This document shows, piece after piece, positions 46,497 to 52,223 of a stretch of DNA of 52,223 nucleotides. The DNA comes from Erythrobacter sp. GTDB lineage: Bacteria; Pseudomonadota; Alphaproteobacteria; Sphingomonadales; Sphingomonadaceae. Location: the NCBI GenBank assembly GCA_029937545.1, contig JAPYPR010000014.1:5454-57676 (forward strand). Direction: 5' to 3'. Below the pieces are notes generated by a model that was not told the DNA's origin, did not search any database, and saw only the letters and a list, made by a program, of their open reading frames with translations. The translations under genes were made by a program, and so were the position numbers. Position 1 is the stretch's first letter, and each line of letters begins with the position of its first letter.

Positions 46497-46723
46497 GGTT
46501 GCATCACCTTTTCAATAAGGCGATAACCCTCGTCGACCACGGCGCAAAAGACGCCGGGCATCACCAGGTTATCGCAGCCTAGACAACTGCACGTTCGAGA
46601 GTTGCCGCTCTCGTACGTGCATTTTTTTGCGACCTTTCCTCACATGCGCTCGTTGAGATCCCGGCGCGTGTGTTGAAACGTGTTTCCCCTCCTCATCCTC
46701 CTCTGGTCAGCGAAAAGCTTGAA
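46497..46723. other. Structured spacer between csgG and the giant curlin gene
   Basis: This 227-bp spacer has no gene. It holds an inverted repeat GCGATAACC / GGTTATCGC (46520-46528 and 46567-46575) enclosing a GGCG-caaaaga-CGCC stem, the + oriented hairpin with T-run at 46588-46628, and a palindrome GAAAC-GT-GTTTC (46675-46686). It is the likely site of a regulated promoter for the curlin genes. Confidence 0.6.
46588..46628 (+). terminator. Terminator-like hairpin, oriented against the curli operon
   Basis: Stem TGCACGT-t-CGAGAG / CTCTCG-t-ACGTGCA (13 bp with one T-T mismatch), a 6-nt loop and a 7-T tail on the + strand. Every neighbouring gene is on the minus strand, so the terminator direction is unexplained; in the minus direction it would be an ordinary leader hairpin preceded by an A-tract. 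Confidence 0.7.
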
Positions 46724-47677
46724 TCAATCGTCGTCATTCTTGTCGACGATAGTCAGGGCGCCGAAGGACCCGGCTCGTTCGTAGGCCGTTTGCACGTCAC
46801 GCGCTTCGTAGATACCGTCGCGTTCATCGCGATAAAGCGCCCGGATCGGCTCGGCGGCGCTCGCGTCGGCGAAGTTCCACAAGGCTAATTCCGCACCTTC
46901 CATTACGAGCCCGAAGACGGCCTTTTCGACGGCCTGCTGCAGCGCGATCTGGTCGGGCTCGTTGGTGGTGATGCCGAATTCCGCCTCCAGCAGCTCTTTG
47001 AACGCTACGAAGCGATAAGCGCTCGCACCTACCGCGCGTGAAGCGATTGTCTTGGATGCCGTAACCGTCGTCAGCACCTCTCCGGTGCGAACCGATACGG
47101 CGCGCAGATAGACGGTCACCGTGTCCTGGCGATATTCCGTTCGGCCGCCAATGCCGAGGAAGGCCGCGCCTGCCCCGCCGGTGACGGTATTGGTGTCGTA
47201 GCCGACGATTCCACCTTCGAGCAGGACGCCGGCGAACAGCAGCGCGGGGAGGGCACTCGGGTTGACGCCTTCCTCGCCGAGATAACGCTTGCGCATCTCG
47301 GAAATAATCTGCCGCTCCTTAAGCAAGTTATCGAGTTTCTCGCGCTCCACGATTGTGAACCATTGCCGCGTCCCAGCGTCTTGCAGGGCCTTGACCAGCA
47401 TGGAACTGGCGCCTTGGGTGACCGCTCGCGAGAGCGTCTGTCCCGCCTCTGTCGGTTTGAACTGACCCGTCTGGTCGGTGAAGCCGTAGACCGCGACCGC
47501 CACTTGCCGCTCCGGCGGCGGCAGCTCGTTCAGCAGGACTTGGGTCTGCGTCTTTTTGGGAAAGTAGGCCAGCGTAGTGTCGGTCGGAAGGAAGTCGCGG
47601 CCGCTATTGGTCAGGCTCGTGCACCCCATAGCGAGCATGCAGGCCGCAACGGCGGCGAGGCTACGTATCGTCCGCAT
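46724..47677 (-). CDS. csgG: CsgG-family curli secretion lipoprotein
   Basis: Outer-membrane lipoprotein forming the nonameric pore that exports curlins. The 317-residue product has a signal with lipobox AMGC (Cys19 in MLAMGCTSL) and the CsgG blocks VAVAVYGFTDQTGQFKP, SMLVKALQDAG, WFTIVEREKLDNLLKERQII and the later EGGIVGYDTNTVTGGAGAAF constriction-loop region, then TVTVYLRAVSVRTGEVLTTV. It starts 3 nt after the csgF stop. The C-terminus is longer than in E. coli CsgG (277 residues), ending in an acidic tail KNDDD. Confidence 0.93.
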   Translation of the reverse strand: MRTIRSLAAVAACMLAMGCTSLTNSGRDFLPTDTTLAYFPKKTQTQVLLNELPPPERQVAVAVYGFTDQTGQFKPTEAGQTLSRAVTQGASSMLVKALQDAGTRQWFTIVEREKLDNLLKERQIISEMRKRYLGEEGVNPSALPALLFAGVLLEGGIVGYDTNTVTGGAGAAFLGIGGRTEYRQDTVTVYLRAVSVRTGEVLTTVTASKTIASRAVGASAYRFVAFKELLEAEFGITTNEPDQIALQQAVEKAVFGLVMEGAELALWNFADASAAEPIRALYRDERDGIYEARDVQTAYERAGSFGALTIVDKNDDD

Positions 47678-47680
47678 GGC

Positions 47681-48103
47681 TCAGGGAACCTCAATGAAGA
47701 GAGGCACAACGATGCGGGTTTCTTCACCCGTATCGTCATTGGTGATGACCAAGGTGACCGAGTCCAGCGAGCGGAAAAATTCGATGGTCTGGCCACCGAA
47801 ACTGATGGTCCCGTTCTCCTGCGGATTCTCTCCGAAGATCGCATCGACGATTTGCGAGGACAGCGCCGACAGAAGGCGCGACTGCAATTGACGCGCAAAG
47901 ATATCCGCCTGCGAACTATTGCTGCTGGCATTGGGATCCCGGGTCTTGTTCTGCGCGTTGGCAGTGCCGAGGATATGGTTCGAATTGAACGGATTTCCGT
48001 TAAATGTGGGACTGATCGGTTCGTGAACCAGATCCTGCGCACTCGCTGGCATCGCTAATGCGACGCATAAAGCCGCAACGCAGCCCGACTTCAATACAGA
48101 CAC
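47681..48103 (-). CDS. csgF: CsgF-family curli assembly protein
   Basis: Exported partner that binds the CsgG pore and helps position the nucleator. The 140-residue product has a signal peptide (1-22) and then the hallmark N-terminal CsgG-binding segment DLVHEPISPTFNGNPFNSN, followed by SQADIFARQLQSRLLSALSS and the C-terminal TISFGGQTIEFFRSLDSVTL. A GTG start at 48103 is favoured by GGAGG 6 nt upstream. It is the first gene of the curli operon, 288 bp downstream of rplL on the same strand. Confidence 0.93.
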   Translation of the reverse strand: MSVLKSGCVAALCVALAMPASAQDLVHEPISPTFNGNPFNSNHILGTANAQNKTRDPNASSNSSQADIFARQLQSRLLSALSSQIVDAIFGENPQENGTISFGGQTIEFFRSLDSVTLVITNDDTGEETRIVVPLFIEVP

Positions 48104-48319
48104 CCCCTGCCTCCCTTAGTCACCCGTAATCTTGCAACTCCCCGCAGATTTTTTCCGTCGGGATAGTTTTGCTTGCGAAGCGACTCGAAGTGGCGTCCGG
48201 GTACCCAAACAATCAGGCTTGGAAAACCCCTGGAGCCGACACGTTAATAGGTGACCCAGATTGGCACAGGAAGCGCCATTGCTGTGATTTCCACTGTGAT
48301 CTCGCCGGTTTCGGACCAC

Positions 48320-48350
48320 AAAAAGGGCGGCGCCTCACGGCACCGCCCTT
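48320..48350 (-). terminator. Intrinsic terminator of rplJL
   Basis: Stem AAGGGCGGTGCC / GGCGCCGCCCTT with a GTGA loop and a run of five T on the minus strand, 41 nt beyond the rplL stop. Confidence 0.9.
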
Positions 48351-48391
48351 CGCGTGATCTCGCGAACGAGATCGAAGCGTAAGCTCTAAGC

Positions 48392-48772
48392 TTACTTCAG
48401 CTCGACGGTACCGCCGGCTGCTTCGATCTTGCCCTTGATTTCTTCGGCTTCCGCCTTGTTGACGCCTTCCTTGAGCGGCTTGGGCGCGCCTTCGACAAGA
48501 GCCTTGGCTTCGGTGAGGCCCAGGCCGGTGATGGCGCGGACTTCCTTGATGACCTGGATCTTCTTGCCACCGTCGCCGGTCAGGACGACGTCGAATTCGT
48601 CCTTTTCTTCGGCTGCGGCACCAGCGTCACCACCGCCAGCGGCGGGGCCGGCAACGGCAACGGCAGCGGCGGCGCTGACGCCCCACTCTTCTTCCAGCGC
48701 CGTGGCAAGCTCGGCGGCTTCCATGACGGTCAGTTTCGACAGTTCTTCAACAAGCTTGGCGATATCGGCCAT
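48392..48772 (-). CDS. rplL: 50S ribosomal protein L7/L12
   Basis: Stalk protein that recruits translation GTPases. The 126-residue product has the dimerising N-terminus ([20 protein letters not shown]), an Ala/Gly-rich hinge ([20 protein letters not shown]) and the compact C-terminal domain ([20 protein letters not shown]). It is the second gene of the rplJ-rplL operon. It is not followed by rpoB, as is usual, but by a terminator. Confidence 0.98.
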   Translation of the reverse strand: MADIAKLVEELSKLTVMEAAELATALEEEWGVSAAAAVAVAGPAAGGGDAGAAAEEKDEFDVVLTGDGGKKIQVIKEVRAITGLGLTEAKALVEGAPKPLKEGVNKAEAEEIKGKIEAAGGTVELK

Positions 48773-48853
48773 GATGTTTCACTCCAAATAATAGGCCGGG
48801 GCGTCCGACCGGATCGACCCCGATGAATATGTGTTCGTCTCGAGAACCAGCTC

Positions 48854-49369
48854 TTACGCGGCTTCCTTGGCGCCATAGGCGCCGAAAACGCGAGCGAGCA
48901 TCGAAACGGGTTCCTTGATAGTGCGGACAACCTTGGTTGCCGGCGCGTTGACAAGGCCCACGATCGTGCCACGCAGTTCGTCGAGGCTGGGCATCGAGGC
49001 GAGCGCCTTGATTCCGGCTTCGTCGAGTGCGGTCGCTCCCATGGAACCACCGACGATTTCGAGCTTGTCGTTCGTCTTGGCGAATTCCACTGCCACCTTG
49101 GCAGCTGCAACCGGGTCTTCGCTGTAGGCGAGGGCGGTCGGGCCGGTCAGGTGGTCGGCGATACCGGTGTAATCGGTACCGTCGAGGGCGAGCTTGGCGA
49201 GACGGTTCTTCGCGACCTGGTAGGACGCACCGGCTTCGCGCATCTTCGTACGCAGTTCGGTCGACTGGGCGACCGTAAGGCCCAGGTTGCGGGTCACGAC
49301 GACCACGCCAGCCTGGTTGAAGACATCGCTGAGCTGGGCGACCGCGTCGGCTTTTTGCGAACGATCCAT
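48854..49369 (-). CDS. rplJ: 50S ribosomal protein L10
   Basis: Anchors L7/L12 dimers to the ribosome and, in many bacteria, represses its own operon by binding the mRNA leader. The 171-residue product has [19 protein letters not shown] and [20 protein letters not shown] at the N-terminus and [20 protein letters not shown] at the C-terminus (L12-binding helix). The start at 49369 is fixed by GAAGGAG about 6 nt upstream; the frame extends 5 codons further. Confidence 0.98.
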   Translation of the reverse strand: MDRSQKADAVAQLSDVFNQAGVVVVTRNLGLTVAQSTELRTKMREAGASYQVAKNRLAKLALDGTDYTGIADHLTGPTALAYSEDPVAAAKVAVEFAKTNDKLEIVGGSMGATALDEAGIKALASMPSLDELRGTIVGLVNAPATKVVRTIKEPVSMLARVFGAYGAKEAA

Positions 49370-49600
49370 GCCATACTCCTTCACTGTGATCGCAACGGAT
49401 GGCTCCGCTGCGACCGGCTACGTTTGTCCATGTCACCGGAGCGACACGGGCGAGTCCGTTGATGGGGGAAGGAGTGCGCCGGACTACTGGAGTTCCTGAC
49501 ACGAAACGGCGAGCGCGTGGCCCACCGGAAAATCTCTTTTCCCCGTCTAGGCTGGAAATTAAGACCGGCCAATCCCGGTCACCAACTGTCTCGGACGGAT
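49370..49600 (-). promoter_or_regulatory. Probable L10 autoregulatory leader of rplJL
   Basis: A leader of 200 nt or more before rplJ, with pairable segments around GACCGGGATTGGCCGGTC (minus strand, about 49565-49582) and the unpaired CTTAATTTCC stretch seen in L10 leaders. The assignment is by context and general form, not by a verified consensus match. Confidence 0.4.
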
Positions 49601-49614
49601 GAGGGCGGATGCAA

Positions 49615-49643
49615 AGAGACCCGCCTTCGGGGGCGGGCCTCTA
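49615..49643 (-). terminator. Hairpin after the acidic lipoprotein gene
   Basis: Stem AGAGGCCCGCC / GGCGGGTCTCT (one G-T pair) with a 7-nt loop and a short TTT tail on the minus strand, 51 nt past the stop codon. Confidence 0.65.
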
Positions 49644-49693
49644 AGCTTTTCTGGCGGCGAGTCAAGCGAAAGCGCGTTTCGCCGCGCTGCCGA

Positions 49694-49954
49694 TTATTCT
49701 GCGGGAGGGGGGGGCATGTCCTCGTCCATGACAGGGGGTTCATCCATCGGCTCCATGGTTTCGTCGGCAGGCACGACGTCGTTCTGCAGCGGGCCGTCTT
49801 CGCCCGGCTGGTACGTCTCGTCGGTCGTGTCACCGGTTCCCGCGGTTACGGCGTCGGGCGCGAGGTCTGCCGTGTCTCCGCCGTCGGGTGCTTCTCCGCA
49901 GGCGGCCAGTGCGATGGTTAGGGAAAGTGTGGCGAGAAGGGCGAACTGTTTCAT
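49694..49954 (-). CDS. Small acidic lipoprotein
   Basis: An 86-residue lipoprotein with a signal and lipobox LAAC (MKQFALLATLSLTIALAAC, Cys19). The mature part is Asp/Glu/Pro/Thr/Met-rich with repeated acidic blocks (ADETMEPMDEPPVMDEDMPP) and no expected fold. It lies 33 nt downstream of the membrane-protein gene of the DUF2975 operon on the same strand and may belong to it. Function unknown. Confidence 0.75.
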   Translation of the reverse strand: MKQFALLATLSLTIALAACGEAPDGGDTADLAPDAVTAGTGDTTDETYQPGEDGPLQNDVVPADETMEPMDEPPVMDEDMPPPPAE

Positions 49955-49987
49955 GATGTGTCTCCGTGGTTTGCAGTGGAAATGGCC

Positions 49988-50719
49988 TCAACTGGCCGAT
50001 GTTCCCGCTGCGGCGCCTTCGATCGGCGCAGGTCGGGTGGCGATTGCGTACTGCGCCGCAACCATGACGATACCAAGCAGTGCGGTGACGAAGCTATCGA
50101 CGATCAGCAGCGCCCACTTCAGCCCGTCGCCGTCGATGAATATCGCGCCTATGCCTAAGGCGTAGTGTATTGCCATGAGCGGCAGGATCACGGCGATCGA
50201 GAAGACAATCGCGAACACCGCATCGCCTGCCATCACCTTGATCGATTCGACCGGCGTGACAAGAATGCCCAACGGTGCCGCCACGACGAACCGCACGACC
50301 AGGGGCATGAAGATCAGGGAAAAGACAAAGAATCCGATTGCCATGTAGCCGTCGGTCCAGACGAACAGCGAAAGCCAGGCGAGAAACAGGCTCAGCGCCA
50401 GCACGAGGCCGAAGAGCGTGACCGCCTTGCGCGGTAGGGCGACAGCAAAAGCGCGGTCCCCGCCCGAATGCAGCCAGCGGGTGACGAAATAGCCGACGAC
50501 GTTCAGCGCGGCGACCTTGGCGAAGCCGAACCACATGCGCGCCGGATCGTTTTCCGCGGCTTTGGCTCCTTCCACGCCGTCATACATGCCGATCTGCATC
50601 TCGATCACGTGCTGGACGAATTCGGCGACCAGCGGGATTGCGAAGACGAGCGGCAGCGCGGCAACGAAGGCGAGGCTGCTGCGTTGCACGTCGCGAAAGG
50701 CGGTCAGAAAGTTTCTCAT
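49988..50719 (-). CDS. Hypothetical multipass membrane protein
   Basis: A 243-residue protein with about six hydrophobic segments (about 14-33, 66-83, 95-117, 123-155, 168-187 and 198-222). I do not recognise a family. Its start overlaps the stop of the Xre-regulator gene by 4 nt, so it belongs to the DUF2975-regulator operon and is probably controlled by that regulator. Confidence 0.75.
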   Translation of the reverse strand: MRNFLTAFRDVQRSSLAFVAALPLVFAIPLVAEFVQHVIEMQIGMYDGVEGAKAAENDPARMWFGFAKVAALNVVGYFVTRWLHSGGDRAFAVALPRKAVTLFGLVLALSLFLAWLSLFVWTDGYMAIGFFVFSLIFMPLVVRFVVAAPLGILVTPVESIKVMAGDAVFAIVFSIAVILPLMAIHYALGIGAIFIDGDGLKWALLIVDSFVTALLGIVMVAAQYAIATRPAPIEGAAAGTSAS

Positions 50720-50955
50720 CGTTGGTCCCCCTTGGATTTGGCGTAGGTCAGCAGATCGCCCGGCTGGCAGTCCAGTTCGCGGCAGATCGCCTCGAGCGTG
50801 GAGAAGCGGATCGCCTTTGCCTTGCCGGTCTTGAGGATGGAAAGGTTGGCGAGCGTCAGCCCGATGCGCCCGGAAAGTTCGGTCAGCGTCATGCCGCGAT
50901 CCTGCAGCAGCTCGTCGAGCCGGACCGCGATGGCGTGGGTATCTTCGGCTGGCAT
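50716..50955 (-). CDS. Xre-family (HTH_26-type) transcriptional regulator
   Basis: A 79-residue, single-domain helix-turn-helix protein: VRLDELLQDRGMTLTELSGR followed by IGLTLANLSILKTGKAKAIR and FSTLEAICRELDCQPGDLL, the cro/cI-like fold with the CQPGDLL ending typical of this group. It is placed between DUF2975 (1-nt overlap, TGATG) and a membrane-protein gene (4-nt overlap). It most likely binds the three palindromes at 51478-51539 and controls its own operon (inference). The start at 50955 is chosen because the DUF2975 stop overlaps it. Confidence 0.88.
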   Translation of the reverse strand: MPAEDTHAIAVRLDELLQDRGMTLTELSGRIGLTLANLSILKTGKAKAIRFSTLEAICRELDCQPGDLLTYAKSKGDQR

Positions 50956-51461
50956 CAGACGGTGCCCTCCAGATCTTCGCGCATAGCAGCGCCTTCGCGG
51001 AACAGGCGTGCGAGGACGAGCAGCAGAGGTACCGTGAACCAGCCGGTGAGCGACGGCGCCCAGCCGAAATATTCGCCGCTCACTGCGCTCGCCCAGACAG
51101 ACAGCTGGCCGTAAGCGAGATCGACCATATTGATCGCGAGCAGCGCCCAGGCGATGGTCGTCAGACGCTTCGCATTGCTCTCGCTGAAGGCGGCCCCTGC
51201 CTGCGTGTCGCGGATCATGGCGACAAGCCTGGTCAGGATCACATGCACCGCCGCCGCGACCGGCAGGCCCATAAGGCACGACCAGAGCAGCCACTGGAAC
51301 ACCGCGTCGCTTTCCGCGCGGTCGGTGAAGGCTTCCATGAACATGTCGCGGAAGTGGCTCGGGTCGATCAGCAGCAGCAGGCCGAGAAAGGCGAACAGGG
51401 CCGCCATGATCCAGTTGAGCCAGTTGGCAATACGAAACACGGCAATCAGGGCAGACAACAT
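50955..51461 (-). CDS. DUF2975 family membrane protein
   Basis: A 168-residue, four-helix inner-membrane protein (hydrophobic segments at about 4-35, 58-80, 100-120 and 130-152). DUF2975 genes are very often followed by a small HTH regulator like the one here, but their function is not established. The start at ATG 51461 is fixed by GAGGAG 7 nt upstream. First gene of its operon. Confidence 0.85.
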   Translation of the reverse strand: MLSALIAVFRIANWLNWIMAALFAFLGLLLLIDPSHFRDMFMEAFTDRAESDAVFQWLLWSCLMGLPVAAAVHVILTRLVAMIRDTQAGAAFSESNAKRLTTIAWALLAINMVDLAYGQLSVWASAVSGEYFGWAPSLTGWFTVPLLLVLARLFREGAAMREDLEGTV

Positions 51462-51477
51462 CGAATCGCTCCTCACT

Positions 51478-51492
51478 TATCGATTGTCGATA
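51478..51492. promoter_or_regulatory. Operator candidate 1 (TATCG-N5-CGATA)
   Basis: A perfect palindrome TATCGATTGTCGATA overlapping the probable -10 of the DUF2975 operon. Same form as operators 2 and 3. Confidence 0.75.
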
Positions 51493-51517
51493 TGGAGTAA
51501 ATTCGATTTATCGTCAA
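51489..51517 (-). promoter_or_regulatory. Candidate promoter of the DUF2975 operon
   Basis: Minus strand TTGACG (51517-51512), a 17-bp spacer and CATATC (51494-51489). The -35 lies inside operator 2 and the -10 in operator 1, so a bound regulator would block RNA polymerase. Confidence 0.5.
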
Positions 51518-51523
51518 TCGATA
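51509..51523. promoter_or_regulatory. Operator candidate 2 (TATCG-N5-CGATA)
   Basis: A perfect palindrome TATCGTCAATCGATA that contains the probable -35 of the DUF2975 operon promoter. Its centre is 31 bp from that of operator 1. Confidence 0.75.
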
Positions 51524-51524
51524 A

Positions 51525-51539
51525 TATCGAAAAACGATA
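51525..51539. promoter_or_regulatory. Operator candidate 3 (TATCG-N5-CGATA)
   Basis: A perfect palindrome TATCGAAAAACGATA, 1 nt after operator 2 (centres 16 bp apart) and 22 bp before the -35 of the rpoB promoter. Confidence 0.75.
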
Positions 51540-51561
51540 TGTCTATTGGATCGTCCGCCGC

Positions 51562-51590
51562 TTGACCCTACGCCGGCGGCTCCCTATATG
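51562..51590 (+). promoter_or_regulatory. Probable rpoB promoter
   Basis: TTGACC (51562-51567), a 17-bp spacer and TATATG (51585-51590). It is a good sigma70-type match on the + strand and would give a leader of about 225 nt before rpoB, which includes a stem CGGCCC / GGGCCG (51773-51792). Confidence 0.65.
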
Positions 51591-51823
51591 CCCCCTCGAC
51601 CGACCGCTTCGAGCGAGTCCGATTCATGCGCGGGGATCGGAACCAGGATGGAAGCGGCGATTCCATATCGCGACGTTCTTGAAGAGCTGCAGCCGCCGCC
51701 CGACCGGGTGTGCATGTCCTGCGGCCTTTTCGCGTCCCGTATGGCTTCTCACGCGCATGAGACATGAACTTCCGGCCCTTTTCTGCGGGCCGATGCAGCA
51801 CTGATACGAGGCACAGCACCTTT

Positions 51824-52223
51824 ATGGCTACCAAGGCGAAGGCACCCCGCAACACATCGTCGGGCACCGCGAAACGGCGTATCCGCAAGATTTTCGGCGA
51901 CATTCACGAAGTCGTCGATATGCCTAACCTGATCGAGGTCCAGCGCGAGAGCTACGAACAGTTCCTGCGCTCCGACAAGGAAGCGGGCCATGTTTCGGGG
52001 CTGGAAAAGACGTTGCGTTCGGTCTTCCCGCTGCGCGACTTCGCCGGCACCGCCGAACTCGATTTCGTCCATTACGAACTCGAACCGCCCAAGTACGACA
52101 TCGTCGAATGCCGCCAGCGCGGGATTACCTATGCCGCGCCGATGAAGGTCACGCTGCGCCTGATCGTCTTCGAAGTCGACCAGGAAACCGAAACCCGCTC
52201 GGTCCTCGATATCAAGGAGCAGG
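51824..52223 (+). CDS. rpoB: RNA polymerase beta subunit (partial, 5' end)
   Basis: The first 133 residues of the beta subunit of RNA polymerase; the gene runs off the window. It begins [20 protein letters not shown] and continues [20 protein letters not shown] and [20 protein letters not shown], the conserved alphaproteobacterial N-terminus, then [20 protein letters not shown]. The ATG at 51824 is preceded by ACGAGGC about 13 nt upstream. It is normally transcribed together with rplJL, but here faces away from them. Confidence 0.97.
   Translation, partial: MATKAKAPRNTSSGTAKRRIRKIFGDIHEVVDMPNLIEVQRESYEQFLRSDKEAGHVSGLEKTLRSVFPLRDFAGTAELDFVHYELEPPKYDIVECRQRGITYAAPMKVTLRLIVFEVDQETETRSVLDIKEQ

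Larger units (their letters stand above)
49370..49693. other. rplJ leader region and lipoprotein 3' spacer
   Basis: A 324-bp gene-free stretch. The part next to rplJ (49370-49600) is a long leader with several potential stems, likely the autoregulatory leader. The other end holds the hairpin at 49615-49643 that follows the small lipoprotein gene. No protein gene of its own. Confidence 0.55.

Noticed and set aside
51546..51767. A 73-codon + strand frame before rpoB
   Set aside because: It overlaps the rpoB promoter and leader, has no ribosome-binding site and is Pro/Arg/Ser-rich as random GC-rich frames are.

Overview
The window looks like chromosome from a high-GC alphaproteobacterium of the Sphingomonadales, most likely Erythrobacteraceae (inference from protein flavour, short-spacer gene packing, sphingomonad-type REP hairpins and a mix of DUF4167, HWE kinase and CsgH-type curli genes; no 16S is present). 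Coding density is high, I saw no tRNA or rRNA gene, no insertion sequence, no prophage and no CRISPR array. I count 48 protein genes, the last (rpoB) cut by the window end.

1-12.5 kb is housekeeping: lptB (LPS export ATPase), a small membrane protein, pmbA/tldE overlapping a BON-MscS channel, ppa, hisS, the prfA-prmC translation-termination pair, a DUF4167 protein, lnt and metK. The spacers hold three long palindromes of one family (45-127, 5031-5113, 5244-5324), a REP-type inverted pair (6641-6725) and a perfect palindromic operator candidate in front of metK. 12.5-18.3 kb is acyl-CoA and redox metabolism: a CaiB-type CoA-transferase, a nitronate monooxygenase-like flavoprotein, an unknown exported protein, and scoA/scoB split by a lipoprotein acid phosphatase gene.

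18.3-31.2 kb: an unexplained 336-bp spacer with an orphan + strand intrinsic terminator precedes a CDC48-type double AAA+ ATPase; then an MscS channel, a CHASE3-like/HWE histidine kinase overlapping polA, a small acidic lipoprotein, a class A-type serine hydrolase, a host-attachment-family protein, and a phosphotransferase/acyl-CoA dehydrogenase pair. 31.2-39.8 kb: a DUF305-LVIVD fusion, an EEP-family phosphodiesterase, a BLUF photosensor, groEL-groES (CIRCE-controlled, with a REP pair in the spacer), a third MscS channel and a MATE exporter.

40.0-48.1 kb is the most interesting part: a complete but unusual curli (functional amyloid) locus on the minus strand. csgF and csgG (secretion pore and its extracellular partner) come first, followed by an 805-residue curlin-repeat protein, a 439-residue curlin-repeat protein, a CsgB-like protein with a Cys/Gly/Pro-rich N-terminus, an unrecognised 196-residue protein and csgH (chaperone/amyloid inhibitor). 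An unrecognised 302-residue protein converges on csgH. No csgE or csgD is visible. Hairpins follow both large curlin genes, and a structured leader precedes the giant one.

48.4-52.2 kb: rplJ-rplL and rpoB, normally one operon, are here divergent and separated by a small lipoprotein gene and a DUF2975/Xre/membrane-protein operon. That operon is preceded by three perfect TATCG-N5-CGATA palindromes overlapping its probable promoter and lying just upstream of the rpoB promoter.
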